Positions 22,946-37,089 of a DNA stretch of 64,000 nucleotides are shown here, one piece after another. Made by a program: the position numbers and the translations under genes. The notes below the pieces were generated by a model. It had not been told where the DNA came from and searched no databases. It saw only the letters and a list, made by a program, of their open reading frames with translations. Within the stretch, counting starts at the first letter, position 1; every line of letters starts with the position of its first letter. This stretch comes from Patella vulgata (lineage: Eukaryota > Mollusca > Gastropoda > Patellidae), in assembly GCF_932274485.2 (NCBI RefSeq), contig NC_065884.2, positions 39,327,540 through 39,391,539 on the forward strand. Direction: 5' to 3'.

Positions 22946-25900
22946 TCCTAATTGAGTTATTGAAATTTAATTTTCGATATTTTGACATTTTTGCATTTTT
23001 GGCACCTTTGAACATAGGATTTCTCAGGGTCATTTTATCTGATCAGATAATGTAATATATCATTACAGAGCCCTGCCGCTATTTAATTGCCCAAACTGGT
23101 TATTAAAACTATTCCGACAATAATCTCCATACCGGAAGTATTCAAAAAATGAAAAAAAAGATTAAAAAATTGTCGCTCTTGCGAAAAGCTGGATTTCTCG
23201 GTCAGATATTACCGGACCAAAAGAAGTAAAGTGTCTTTGGATAGCCCCATTAATGGACTATTATATGGCATCTCAATGCGACGATTTCGATGGTTAGAAA
23301 ATAAATTGTGGTACGCCGAAAATCTAGTATTTTCCGTTTTTGGAGCCTTTTAGACGTCTTTTTCTCGAAAACGACAACTCCGATTTTTCTGAAACTTTTT
23401 TAACGCAGAGTCCTATCGGTAGTCTGTGGCGTGAATCCAAAAGGAAAAGGTTTGAAATAATATAAGGGGTCCAAAAATGGCCTCAATCTTTGAAAAAAGT
23501 TGAAAAATCGTTAAATTATTGAAAATGTTCTTTTATTTATCTTTTTTACAAAAAACTACTGAATAGATTTTTCTGACACTTCTGTGACAGAAAGTTAAGT
23601 ATCTAAACAAATTGTTAAAACTATCTCGACAATGATCCAAAAACCGGAAGTAGTCGAAAAAATATCCGATATTTTTGAAAAAAAAACGTAAAAAGTAAAA
23701 GAAGTGGTGATCTTGTGAAAAAGTGATTACTATGCCAGATTTCACCGAATCAAAACAACTTAAGTATCATTGTATATCCTGATCAATGGACGATTTTATG
23801 ACATCTAAATGGTAAAAATTTGCTGGTTAGGCAATACATTATGGGACGCTGAAAATCTTGTATTTTCCTTTTTGGAGCCTATTCAGACGCTTTTATTTCG
23901 CAAACTACTCTTAATACATTTCATAAACTTCTGTTACTTGGAGTCCTAGGGTGGTCTAGCCTCAATATATACTCATGTCCAAAAGAAAGTATAAGCTGTG
24001 CATTTCATACTGCATCAATCAAAGTCGTTTTTCCATTCTATGCGGTATTTGGGTACAATTTCAAAGGTATTAGGGAGGTAACTATCTCTAAGCACGGTGG
24101 AATCCGGCTACTAATTATTAGTCTCTATCATCCAGAAAAATACTCTACGAATATTAGTCTGGATCCGTTGTCAATATTTGAGAAAAATTGGCTAGATAAT
24201 CAGGGCTTTTACATTATCCAAGGGAGGTAACTCCTCTTAAAACCAGATGTTTACGCCCACGAAATTAATTTAAGAATGTCATTTCAAAAAAACCATTTGA
24301 TTGCATGCCAGTGCAATATCTAACATCTCAATTTTTTTTGTAAAAGTTCTCTCTTCATGGGCCATATCTATGCTTTTAAAATTAATCCTAATTCGTCTTC
24401 ACGATTCATGTTTGTTTATATCTTTGCAAGAATTATGGGATTTATTGTGGGAAGGGGTGCAACTCTTAGTTGACTTTGGCTAAAGAGACTGGATAATCAA
24501 CCACATTAAAAACCAAACTCCCGGTTACGCATGGGTTTTCTCCCACTAGATAATCCGGTCTTTTACATTATCCATGGGAGGTAACTCCTCTTAAAACCAG
24601 ATGTTTACGCCCACGAAATTAATTTAAGAATGTCATTTCAAAAAATCCATTTGATTGCATGCCAGTTAAATATCTAACACTCAACTCTTAGTTGACTTTG
24701 GCTAAATCGGCCGTGGTTTCGCCTATTCTTTACCTATTTTAAAACAATTCACATTTTTGGAAACCCTGAATCTTTTCCGAGACAATGGCTATCTCACATT
24801 TTTTAATTTCGAACATTCATCTATGGCTTTTGTCGTTCGAAATTTGAAAATTCAAATTTTTACAAAAAACTTTTTTATTTATGAATATTTTTTAGTCGTG
24901 TTTTACACAAAATTAACGAGTCATCTGACTTGGGCAAAAATGTGATATTGGCTAATTCAGTTTTTCAGTCCTAGATTAATTATTTATTGCTCGATTTGTA
25001 TAAAACAAAGTTCATATACTCCGTTGTCTCAATTGTCATTTTTTTGTTACCGATAGAGATATCTGTCGGCACCGGAAGTGGTTTATTTTTACCAAAAACT
25101 ACAATTTTGACAGTTAGGTACCATTTTTTGTTACCGATAGAGATATCTGTCGGCACCGGAAGTGGTTTATTTTTACCATAAACTACAATTTTGACAGTTA
25201 GGTACCATTTTTCAAAAGCAAATATTATTTTTTTTAAAAATTGATATAACTAAAAGAGTGTGCCCTTTAAAGGCGCACAAAATGTTGGGATCGTTTTTTT
25301 TAATTTCGATTTCATTTTCGAGCAAATTCGATTAAGAGGTGAAAAAAGGTGCACAATTGACCTATTTACAACCCATTCAGGCTTTTCAGATTTTAAAATA
25401 TTTCTACGTAACTTTTATAAACTTGTAGCTATAAACCATACGAAGAAAATGTATGTTAAAATTAGTTGGTAATATAAGCAGTTACCTAGAAATGGTCAAT
25501 TTTGCATAAGTCACTGTTTTCGTTATTTTGCCTGTAAAATAGTCAATTATTATTAGATTTTCACAAAAATGACACCATTTGATTCAAAAAGCAAGTATGC
25601 GTCGTATCAAATTGATTACAATTTAAAATTGACACCGGAAGTGACGCCATTTTGTCAAAAAATGCATTTTTAACTTTTAAAATCAATATTTTTTTCAACC
25701 AAGAATTCTTTAACTTTTGGTTTACATTCACATATTAATAAAATTCATAAGGTCATATAGATTTCACAAATTGTTTCTAACTTGTTCAGTTGCGGAGAAA
25801 TAGGCGATTTTCAACAGGTCACTTTTCAAGGTTTTTGGTCCATAAAAGTGTCAATTATTATTCGATTTTCATAAAATTTTCACTATGTGATACCTAATGC

Positions 25901-26984
25901 CATTTACAATTTCATACAAGTAATTTAAGATTTTCATTATCGCCGGAAGTAATGTTATTTTGGCAAAAACTGTATTTTTAGCCTTCAAAACAGATATTTT
26001 ATTCAAATGAATCTGATTTGTAATGTTTTTAAAAGTATGATATTTGATTTCAATCAACAAATAGAATGAACCCATTCGATCATACAGATACCACAAATTG
26101 GTTTCTAACGTGTACGGTTGCAGAGAAATAAACGATTTCCTACAAGTCACTTTTCAAGGTTTTTGGTCCATAAAAGTGTCAATTATTATTCGATTTTCAT
26201 AAAATTTTCACTATGTGATACCTAATGCCATTTACAATTTCATACAAGTAATTTAAGATTTTCATTATCGCCGGAAGTAACGTCATTTCGGCAAAAACTG
26301 CTGTGTTTTTAGCCTCCAAAACAGATATTTTATTCAAATGAGTCTGATTTGTAATATTTTTAAAATTATGATATTTGATTCCAATCAACAAATAGATTGA
26401 ACCCATACGATCATACAGATACCAGAAAATGATTTCTAACTTGTACGGTTGCAGAGAAATAGACGGTTTTTTACAAGTCACTTTTCAAGGTTTTTGGTCT
26501 CTAAAAGTGGCAATTATTATTCGATTTACATAAAAATTTTCACCATGTGATGCCTTATGCCATTTCTGATTTCATAAAACTAATTGAACATTTTCATTAT
26601 CATCGGAAGTACTGTACACTTACATGTAACAAATGTATAAAATGAATTGATATTGATGGATTTGGTTGATTTGGCGTCCATTTTATTTGATGTGTGCAAT
26701 GCTTGTGTGGAAACCTGTTTAATGGTTTCATTGGTACCGGAAGTGACATATGTTTAGGGTAACGTGGCACCGGTGAAACCGTAATCATAAAAATATTCAA
26801 TATTAAAAAAAAAAGTAAAAAAACAGTAAAAATCGGTGCTCTTGCAAAAATCGTGATTTCACCGTCGGGTGTGACCGGATCAAAACACCTAAAGTATCGT
26901 TTGGTAGCTCGATGAATGGGCTATTGTATGACACACTTTCTGTCTGATTCCTGAAAGGCGGTTCAGTGCTGCTTGCAGGTCTAG
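22946..26984 (+). mobile_element. Chimeric Helitron/Helentron-like segment, C and A type bodies, C-type 3' end
   Basis: 22960-24000 resembles 27380-28320 (C type; ACCGGAAGT words, TTTTTGGAGCCTATTCAGACG). Two copies of a 115-bp block with GTAACTCCTCTTAAAACCAG lie at about 24225 and 24577. 24850-26790 is an A-type body that reaches the ACCGGTGAAACC sub-terminal motif (about 26771). It then joins C-type sequence without the A-type hairpin, and ends with CTGAAAGGC, a CTGC-TT-GCAG hairpin and CTAG at 26981-26984. The body includes an 83-bp tandem duplication (25040-25207) and two 328-bp units (from about 25820 and 26148). Confidence 0.6.
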
Positions 26985-28370
26985 TTATTATTATTTTTTT
27001 CCGCTGCAGCCTATTTCTCCATGATCGGAAACAGATATCGATCTGGAACCAAATTTTCTATTGGGAAACCATGTGGTGGTTACTCCTTAAAACAATTTTG
27101 AAACTTCTGCGCAGAACGGAAGTGGCCGAATTTCGTGCGGTGCATAAAAATTAAAAAACGGCCGTAGCTTCGTCAATTCTGTACCTATTTTCAAACAAAA
27201 GACATTTTCAGAAACCCTGAGTCTTTTCTCGGACGATAGCAGTTGAAAATTTCGAAATTTCGAAACTTCGTCGCTGACTTCTAGCGTTCGAAAAATGAAA
27301 ATTTTTGTTTTAAACACAATTTTTGTTATTTTTCAAAAAATTTCAAATTTGACTTACATTTTTGGATACCTGAAGACCATCCGATACCAGAAATATAAGT
27401 TTCATTCCGAGTTATCGCCCTATGGGTGGGCCATGGCGTGAGTCCAACAATGAAATCATTAAAAAGAGCCTCAATCTTGGAAAAAAGTTGAAAAATCCTT
27501 ACATTACTGAAAATGATCTTCTAATTTTCTTTCTTTGGAAAACAGCTGAATGAATTATTCTGAAACTTTTTGTACAGAAGGTAAGGTAACCAAACAACTT
27601 GTTAAAGCTATCCCGACAATGATCCATAAAACGGAAGTAGTCGAAAAAATTTCGGATATTTTGAGAAAAAAAACCGTAAAAATAAAAAAAAAATGGAGAT
27701 CTTGCGAAAAAAGTGATTAATACGCCAGATTTCACCGAATCAAAACAACTAAAATGTCATTGGATAGTTCGAACAATGGACAATCTTATGAGATCTAAAT
27801 GGTAAAAATTCGCGGGTTAGGCAATATATAATGGAACGCTGAAAATCTATTATTTTCCTTTTTGGAGCCTATTCAGACGCTTTTATTTCGAAAACTTCTC
27901 TTATTTCCTTTCTTAAACTTCTGTTACTTAGAGTCCTAACGGTGGTCTATGGTGTGAATCCAAATTTAAAAGCCTCAATATAGTATAAACGGTCCAAAAG
28001 GGCCACAATCTTTGAAAAGAAGTCGAAAAATCGTTATATCTGTAAATCTGCTTCTAATGGTATAAGGGAGGTAAAACTGTCCAATGGATCTTTCTGAAAC
28101 TTCTGGTACAGGAAATTAAGTTCCCATACCACTTGTTAAATCTATCCCGATAATGATCCGTAAACAGGAAGTAGTCAAATAAATATTCGATATTTAAAAA
28201 AAAAGACAGTAAAAAAAATCGGTGCTCTTGCAACAATCGGGATTTCACCGTCGGGTGTGACCGGATCAAAACATCTAAAGTATCGTTTGGTAGCTCGATA
28301 AATGGGCTATTGTATGACACACTTCCTGTCTGATTCCTGAAAGCCGGTTCGGTGCTGCTTGCAGGTCTAG
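26985..28370 (+). mobile_element. Helitron/Helentron-like element, C type
   Basis: Follows CTAG with TTATTATTATTTTTTTCCGC; the head hairpin is absent. It ends with sub-terminal CTGAAAGCC (28337-28345), a CTGC-TT-GCAG hairpin and CTAG at 28367-28370. CTGAAAGCC is the complement of GGCTTTCAG, the head type seen in the module cluster at 18797-19020, which links that head to this sub-family. Non-coding. Confidence 0.65.
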
Positions 28371-30225
28371 TTATTATTATTATTATTATTTTTCCATTTG
28401 AGCATATCTCAGAAACTACTTGTCGGATCGATTCGATGTCTTCGGTTTTACTGGGAAAGTGGGTTTGACTTAAATTTTAAAGCTATTTCCAACGTTCTGC
28501 GACAATGCGAAATGTCCGAAATCACCGAAGTTGTCGTTTTTCGATATTTTGCCGTAATGTTATCAATAATTGTCGGATTGTAATATTTGATACATTTTGA
28601 CATAGCCAGAGACAAGGCACATAGCTACAGTTCTTTGGATTTTTTATTTTCGACGAAACTTAGGAGATATTAGGCGCCAAATTTTGAAAATTTAAATTTT
28701 TACCAAAAACTTTTTTATTAATGAATATTTTTATGTGGTATTTTACTTAGGGTTAAGGAGTCATCTGATTTGACCAAAAATGGCAACATTTTTTGCCACC
28801 GTATTTTTCCTTGGCCCCCATTGGCTAATTCAGTTTTTCAGTCCTGGATTAATTATTTATTGTTCGATTTGTATAAAACAAAGTTCATATGCTCCGTGGT
28901 CCAAAATGTCATTTTTTTTGTTACCGGTACATTTTCCTTTCGATAGCGGAAGTGACGTAAATTTAGCAAAAACTGCAAATTTGACAGTTCGGTACCACTT
29001 TTTGAAAGCAAATATTATTTTTTTCAAATCTGGTGTGACTAAAAGGGTGTGCCCTGTTAAGGCGCAAAAATCATCGCGCTCAGTTTTTTTAATTTTTATT
29101 TCGTTTTCGGATCATATCGATTTGAAGGCGAAACCCATTCAGGCTTTTCATATTTTAATATATTTTTTCGAAACATTCATAAACTAGTAGCAATAATCCA
29201 TACGAAGAGAATGTATGTGAAAATTAGTTTGTAATATGAGCAGTTGCCGAGAAATGGGCAATTTTGCATGAGTCACCCTTTACGCTAGTTTGCCTGTGAA
29301 AAAGTCAATTATTATTCGATTTTCATAAAAGTGACACCATTTGATGCGTAATGTCAATTTTAACAAGGTCAAACTAATTTAACATTTCCTATGTCACCGG
29401 AAATGACGTAATTTGGGCAAAAATTGTATTTATAGTCTTCAAAACCAGTATTTTATTCAAATAAGTGGTATTTGTTATGTGTTTAAAATTTTGATATTTG
29501 ATCCCAATCAACCAATAGAATGAACCCATACAACCATATAGGTATCACAAAATGGTTTCTAACTTGTTCAGTTGCGGAGAAATAGACGATTTTCAACAGG
29601 TAACTTTTCAAAGTTTTTGGTCCATAAAAGTGTTAATTATTATTCGATTTCATACAAGTAATCTAACACTTTTACTGTCACCGGAAGTAATGTAATTTTG
29701 GCAAAAACTGTATTTTTAGCCTTCAAAACAGATATTTTATTCAAATGAGTCTAATTTGTAATGTTTTTAAAATTATGATATTTGATTCCAATCAACAAAT
29801 AGACTGAACCCATACGATCATACAGATACCAAAAAATGGTTTCTAACTTGTACGGTTGCAGAGAAATAGACGATTTTCTACAAGTCCCTTTTCAAGGTTG
29901 TTGGTCTATAAAAGTGGCAATTATTGTTCGATTTACATAAAATTTTCTCCATGTGATGCCTTATGCCATTTCATATGTCATAAAACTAATTTAACATTTT
30001 CATTATCAACGGAAGTAATGTAATTTTGTCAGTATCACTTCCATGTAACAAATGTATACAATGAATTGATATTGCTGGATTTGGTTGATTCTGTGTACAT
30101 TTTATTTGATGTGTGCAATGCTTTTATGGAAACCTGTTTAATGGTTTCATCGGTACCGGAAGTGAAATATGTTCAAGGGTAACGGGGCACCGGTGAAACC
30201 CGTCATTACTGCGTCGCAGTTCTAG
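28371..30225 (+). mobile_element. Helitron/Helentron-like element, A type
   Basis: Follows CTAG with a TTA microsatellite and the A-type start (AAACTACTTGTCGGATCG, TTCGGTTTTACTGGG). It ends GTAACGGGGCACCGGTGAAACCC, hairpin ACTGC-GTC-GCAGT, CTAG at 30222-30225. Length about 1.85 kb, with fewer internal repeats than the copy at 19493-22597. Non-coding. Confidence 0.7.
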
Positions 30226-31857
30226 TTAGGCTTTCGCCTTCGGTGAAAGACTATTGTTATTACTAAGATTAATATTATTCTTTTTTTATTGGGGGAAGCT
30301 AGATCTCAGCAACTATAAGAGATAGAGGTTTGAAATTTGATTTTCTGTTGGAAAAGTGGTGTGCAGCTACTGCTTAAAGCCATTTTGAAATTTGGTCGCA
30401 TACCGGAAGTGACGTTAAATACGAAAAACGAAAACTGGTCATAACTGTGGGAATTCTCAACCGATATTTCCGATATTTACATTTTTGGATAGCTGGTGAC
30501 ATATCTGGGCAGATAGCAGTTCAAAACCGACGAAACTTTGTCGCTTTCATTTATTTGGTGAAAATTGAAAAAATTTCTAAATTTTGGTAAAATTTTTATT
30601 TTTAGGAATTCTTAAATTATGATTACATTTTTAGATAGCTAGCGTCGATCTGATTCCAACGATATAAAAAATATCTGAAATGTTAACTTTTATTTTTCTC
30701 TTTTTTTCGCATTTTGGTCAAATCGTAGAGTTCTTATTTTTTTAAAACGGCTCCAACGATTTTTCTGAAACCGCAGGAATATGAAGTCGAAAGTCTAATC
30801 CAGTCCTTAAACTATAAATGAAAACAATTGAAACCCCGGAAGTAAACACGAAATGTATCTGAACTTTGACAAAATATTGAAAAATGGGTGCCTGTGCGGA
30901 AATTGCGATGTATCAATTGTGTTTTTGCTGATTAGTAAAAGTATTCTATCGTTTAATAGTTAACTATATTGTCTATCAGATGGTACTTCAGCGACAAGTT
31001 TCTATCAAAAAATAAAAAAGTTATGTGCCTTTGAAAAGTAAGGTATTTTGCGATTTCGAGCAACTTTAGACGCATGTTTCTCGGAAACGCCCCCAACGAT
31101 TTTAAATCTGTTGCGTGAAACCACTGTATAATTTTTTGAAATGTCAGGGGTAGCCAAAAAAAGAGATCGAAAATCGAAAACTTCGTATTTTTACGATTTG
31201 GAGCATTTTTAGAGGTCTATTTCTCGAAAAGTCAACATAATATTTTTTTGGAACTTCTTCTACAGAGAGGCCTATCAATAGTGTTATATATAAAACCATT
31301 GTACAACAGTTCCAAATTTTAGGAGTAGCGGAAGAAAGGGATCGAAAATTGAACACGGCACCTTTCATTGTTAAGCGAAACATAAGAGGGGATACAATCT
31401 GTACGTTTTGTCAACGTATAGAGCCAATTCAAGAGTGCTTTTATCAGTGATGATATTTGAACTAAAATTATTTCAACTATGAGTATTTTCTTCTATCCAA
31501 AATATGGGTTTAGTAACCCTGTAACAGAAATAATTGATAGCTGTGTGTAATAATTAGTCTTTGAATTAATATTGTTGCTTCTTTGTCAAAATTATCTTAT
31601 ACCGGTAATCATCTGGATAGAAATCGACAGCTCGCGCTGTTTATAATAAAGTCCAATTTCTTAAGCTAATTGCAGTAGTATCGTACAGTAGTATCGAATA
31701 TTGCACCGGTGATAAAAGGCGTGACGCTGTTTGAGCATTGACTATATCTGTAATTAATATTAAATTTTTATTAGTGACGTCAAATCTTTAACGTACACGA
31801 AACCAGAAAATTGGCGATATTTCATTGAATATTCAATCAATTTTTGAACCAGTTACA

Positions 31858-32228
31858 ACGTACAACCGGGGATTCGAAACCACGCCAGTTGACTCAATGA
31901 CAGTCTTTATGATACAGCGCGCGCACGCTAACCATTCAGCCATCCTACCCCCCAGAGAGAGAGAGAGGGAGGGGGAGATAGAGAGAGAGAGGTTTAACGT
32001 CCACTCGACACATACTAGGTCATTTCGGGACTAACATATGGGTTATTTTTTATTTCAATAATTCGCTTGCACGTAGGGGTCTTTAGTAGTGGGAAGAAAC
32101 CGGAGGACCCGGAGAAAACCCGCGAGGTTGGACAAGCGACCCTACTCATTGTCACGTACAACCGAGTAATCGAAAACCCTCCAGTTGACTCAATGACAGA
32201 CTGTATGATACAGTGCAGTCCCAAAGGC
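31858..32228 (+). mobile_element. SINE-like repeat, tail fragment plus full-length copy
   Basis: 31858-31945 is a tail (CGTACAACCGGGGATTCGAA, CCAGTTGACTCAATGACAG). A GA microsatellite follows, then a complete copy: GGTTTAACGTCC, CGGGACTAACATATGGG, GTAGGGGTCTTTAGTAGTGG, AAACCGGAGGACCCGGAG, AGGTTGGACAAGCGACCC, CAGTTGACTCAATGACAGAC. It is the best full-length reference for this family in the window, about 260 bp. Confidence 0.7.
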
Positions 32229-32510
32229 TAGCATACCGTGCAAATTCCAGCCAGCATAATGTATCTATATAAGAGACATTTATTCCTACTGGCGATTTAC
32301 AAATATTACATGAAGAAATTCAAATCATAAGAACATAAACACGACTAATACACAGTATAATATTGATTATAAAAGTACAATGTATATATTGGTTACACTA
32401 TATATGTCACAAAACAACAATCATTAGATAATGATAATTATTTACTGATTATATAAATCATTTTAAGATGTAGGAGTTATCCGTTGTTTAATTTAACAGT
32501 TATATAATGA
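32229..32510. other. Unassigned AT-rich DNA inside the B-type element
   Basis: Has no recognised match elsewhere in the window and no coding potential. Confidence 0.4.
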
Positions 32511-33163
32511 CCCTTCGAACACCTACGACACCTACCGATATTTCTGAAACGCCGGGACTATGAATTCGACGCTCCACACCAGTCCTTGAACTATAAATGA
32601 AAATCCTCTAATCACCGGAAGTGGTCAAGAAAGGTATTCAAAATTTGACAAAATTCTGAAAAATGGGTGCCTGTGCGCCAAATGCGATGTATCAATTGGT
32701 TGTTTACTGAGTACTTAAAGTATTATGTCGTATGATAGCCACGTGAATTATCTACAAGGTGGTGCTATAGCAACAAGATTTTATTGCCAACTAAAAAATT
32801 TATGGGACTTTGAAAAGTAAGGTTATTTACGATTTCGACTAAGTTTAAACCCATGTTTCTCGGAAAAGCCGCCAATGATTTTTTTCAAACTTGCTCAATC
32901 GAGATTCTACTGGGTAGTGTATTGTTTGAAACCCTTGTACAATTTTTCTAATTGTCATGGGTAGCCGAAAAAAGAGATCGAAAATTGAAAACAGAGTATT
33001 TTTACGAGCTGGAGCATGTTTAGGGGTCAATATCTGAATTATGCTAGAGTGTGGGTTTTTTGGGGGGTGGGGGGAGTGGTGGGGATAGTCTTTTGTCATA
33101 TATCTGGCGATCGTGTGACGCCTTGGCGACAGTGAAAGCCTTCAGCATTGCGCGCAATTCTAG

Positions 33164-34901
33164 TGATGATTGTTTTTACCAAATAAACAATCATCCAACG
33201 CGTTTTATTTTCCACTTGAGTATATCTCAGAAATTACTTGTCGGATCGATCCGATATCTTTGGTTTTACGGGTAAGATGGCATGACTTAGAGATTAAATC
33301 TATTTAGAACATTCTGCAACAGTGCGAAATGTCCGAAATCACCGAAGTTGTTTTTTCTAAAAATATTGCCGTAACATTAACAATAATATTCGGATTTTAA
33401 CATATGATACATTTTTACATAACCAGAGACAATGCATATAGCTACGGGTCTTCAGATTTTTGATTTTCGATGAATCTTCAGAGATATTAGGCGCCAAATT
33501 TTGAAAATTTATTAATGAATATTTCTTTATGGTATTTTATCCAAGGCTAAAGGGTCGTCTGATTTGAGCAAAAATGTCAACAAATTTTGTCTAGATAATT
33601 TTGCTTGGCCGCCATTGGTTAATTCAGTCTTTCGCTCTTAGATTAATTATTTGTTGTTCGATTTGTTTAAAAGAAAGTTCATATGCTCCTTTATCCAAAA
33701 TGTCATATTTTTTGTTACCGATACAGTTATCTGTCGGCACCTGAAGTGACATAATTTTAACAAAAACTATAATTTTGACAGTTCGGTACCACTTTTTGAA
33801 AGCAAATATTATTTTTTCAAAATTTGATATTACCAAAAGGATGCGCCATGCAGAGGCGCACAAAACATCTGACTCAGTTTTTTTAATTTCGATTTCGTTT
33901 TCGTGCTATTTCGATTAAAATGTGAAAAACGGTGTAAAATTAAGCTATTTACAACCCATTCAGCGTCTTCATATTTTAAAATATTTCTTTGTAACTTTCA
34001 TAAACTCATAGCAATAATCCATACGAAGAGAATGTATGTGAAAATTAGCTTGTACTATGAGCAGTTGCCTAGAAATAGGCAATTTTGCACGCGTCACTTT
34101 TCACGTTATTTTGCCTGTAAAGGGGTCAATTATTGTTAGATTTTCAGCTTTTTTTTTACCATTTGTGACCTTTTGCCAATTTTGACTAGGTCAAACTAAT
34201 TTAACATTTTCACTGTCACCGGAAATGACATCATTTGGGCAAAATCTGTATTTTTAGCCAGAAAATAAGATATTTTATTGAAATGGTTCTTATTTGTAAT
34301 GTTTTTAAAATTATGATATTTGATTCAAATTAACAAATAGAATAAACCCATACGATCATACAGATACCACAAAATGGTTTCTAACTTGTACGGTTGAAGA
34401 GAAGTAGACGATTTTCTACAAGTCACTTTTCATGGTTTTTGGCCGCAAAAGTGTCAATTATTATTAGATTTTCATAAATTTTCACCATGTGATGCCTTAT
34501 GCCATTTAGGATTTTATAGAACTAATTTAATATTTTCATTATCACCGGAAGTAATGACATTTTGGCAAAAACTGTATTTTAAGCCTTCAAAACAAATATT
34601 TTTTTTGAAGTGGGTTATATTTATTATTTGTTTAACAATATGATATTTGATTCCAATGGACATATAGATTGGATCAATATGATCATATAGATGTCAAAAA
34701 ATGCTTCTAATATCTTCCCTTGTCGAGAAATAACCAATTTCTCAGGAACACTTTTTACAACGTTTATGGGGAAATCAGTTTATCGGTTTCATTGGTTCTG
34801 GAAGTGATATGAGTTCAAGGGTAACGTGACAGCGAAAGTGACATAAGTTCAAGGGTAACGTGGCACCGGTGAAACCCGTCATTACTGCTTCGCAGTTCTA
34901 G
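33164..34901 (+). mobile_element. Helitron/Helentron-like element, A type with a GATGATTG head
   Basis: Directly after CTAG comes TG and a hairpin GATGATTGTTT ... AAACAATCATC (33165-33195, 11-bp stem, 9-base loop), a fourth head sequence. The body and the 3' end are A type: GGTGAAACCC, hairpin ACTGC-TTC-GCAGT, CTAG at 34898-34901. Non-coding, about 1.74 kb. Confidence 0.7.
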
Positions 34902-37089
34902 TTTATAATTCGATTTGTATAATACAAATTTCATATGCTGCGTGTTACCGGTAAAGTTTCCTGCCGGGACCGGAAATGACGTAAATTCTGCAAAAACTAC
35001 AATTTTGACAGATTTTGACAGTTCGGTACCACTTTTTGAAAGCAAATATCATTTTTTTTCAAATTTGATATTACAAAGGCGCACAAAACATCGGACTCGG
35101 TTTTTTTAATTTCGTTTTCGGACCATTTCGATTAAAAGGTGAAAATAGGTGTAAAAATAAGATATTTACAACCCACCTACCGTCTTCATATTTCAAAATG
35201 TATGTCAAAATTAGTTTGTAATATCAGCAGTTGCCGAGAAATAGGCAATTTTGCATATTCAAAGTTTGCGTTATTTTGCCTGTAAAAGATTCAATTATGA
35301 TTTAATTTTCAATTTTTTTTTATATCTAATACCACGTTTGACTAAGTCAACCCATTTTAACACTTTATCTGTGACGTAATTTGTGCAAAAACTGAATTTT
35401 TAGCCTGCAAAACAGATATTTTATTCAAATGAGTCCTATATGTTATTTGTTTACAAGTATGATATTTAATTCTAATCAACAAATAGAATGAACACATACT
35501 ACCATACAGATACCACAAAATGGGTTCTAACTTGTAAGGTTCATTATTCGTATCAAATTATGATATTTGATTTCAATGTACATATAGGTAGGAAGTGAGT
35601 TATAATTAGTATTCGTTTAATATTATGATATTTGATTCCAGTGGATATATAGATTGGATCATTAGGATCATAGAGATGTCAAAAAATGCCGTGTAGCATC
35701 TTCCCTTGTCTAGAAATAACCAATTTTGTTTGCCTTTTTAATTTCAGTTTATGGGTTCTAGGTTAATTATTCATTGCCCGATATGTATAATACAAAGTTC
35801 ATATTTTTCAAGGTGAAAATTCGTAACTTATTTGTTACCGATACGGCACAAGAAGTGACGTAATTTTGCGAAAATTTATAATTTTGACCGGTCGGAATTT
35901 TACGCAAGCAAATATTAATTTTTACAAATCTGATAGATAAAGACGAATACCCCTATGACAGGCGCAAAAAATGTCGAACTCAATCTTTTTTAAATTTTGG
36001 TTTTGTCTTTGCGCCATTTCGATTTCAAGGTGAGAAATGGTGCAAAATTAACCAATTTATAACCCATTCAGGCTTTTCATATTTTAGAATATTTCTATGT
36101 AATGTTCATATACTTGTAGCATGTATCTATATGAAGACAATCTATGCCGAAATTAGTTTGTAATATGAGCAGTTGCCGAGAAATGGGCATGTTTTGCATG
36201 AGTCACTTTTCACGTTATTTTGTCTGTAAAAGAGTCATATATTATTGAATGTTCATTAAAGTAACACCATTTGATGCATAAAGCAAATTTGCAATAAATC
36301 AATTTGAGCAGAATTTAAAATTGACAATGGAAGTGACGTGATTTTGTCGAAAACTGTGTTGATAACCTCTAAAACAGATATTTTTTTTTCAAGTGAGTCT
36401 TTTTGTTATGTGTTTAAAAGTATCATATTTAATTCTATTCAACAAATAGAATGAACCCATACGATCATATAGATATCACAAAAATGGTTTCTAACTTTTC
36501 AGCTGCGGAGAAATAGACGATTTTCTGCAAGTCACTTTTAATGGTTTTTGGTCCATGAAATTGTTAATTATTATTTGATGTTTATAAAAGTTCCACCATT
36601 TGATGCCTAATGCTATTTGTGATTTCATAAAAACAATTTCAAAAATTTATTTTAACTGGAAATGACAACATTTTGGCAAAAACTGTATTTTTAGCCTTCA
36701 AAATAATATATTCTTCAAATGAATGTTATTCAATATTCCTTTACAATTCTGATATTTAGTTGCATCAAAAATATATAATGATTTTATACGATGCTATTGC
36801 TTCTAACTTCTTCCGTTACTGTGAAATAACCAATTTTGTCAGGGTCACTTTTTAAGATTTTTAAAACGCGGTAACAAATGTATAAATGGAATTGATATTG
36901 TTGGATTTGGTTGATTCTGCGCCCATTTTTTAAAACGTGTGCAATGCTAATGTGGAAATCTGTTTAACGGTTTCATTGGTACCGGAAGTGACATAAGTTT
37001 AAGGGTAACGTACGTGGCAACGTAAGTGATATAAGTTCAAGGGTAATGTGGCACCGGTGAAACCCGTCATTACTGCATCGCAGTTCTAG
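34902..37089 (+). mobile_element. Helitron/Helentron-like element, A type, 5'-truncated
   Basis: Joins the previous CTAG in the middle of the A-type body (ATTCGATTTGTATAATACAA) with no head. It ends GGTGAAACCC, hairpin ACTGC-ATC-GCAGT, CTAG at 37086-37089. The interior contains repeated segments of the A body in order, so it may be two truncated copies merged. Confidence 0.65.

Larger units (their letters stand above)
30226..33163 (+). mobile_element. Helitron/Helentron-like element, B type, copy 2
   Basis: Starts TTAGG with head hairpin CTTTCGCC-TTC-GGTGAAAG (30231-30249; one G-T wobble). It ends with sub-terminal GTGAAAGCC (33132-33140), hairpin ATTGC-GC-GCAAT and CTAG at 33160-33163. The body matches 12135-16822 and preserves the empty site of the Tc1-like element there (about 31315). 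SINE-like sequence lies at 31858-32228. 32511-33010 repeats part of the body (compare 12690-13330), so the copy is internally rearranged. Confidence 0.7.
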
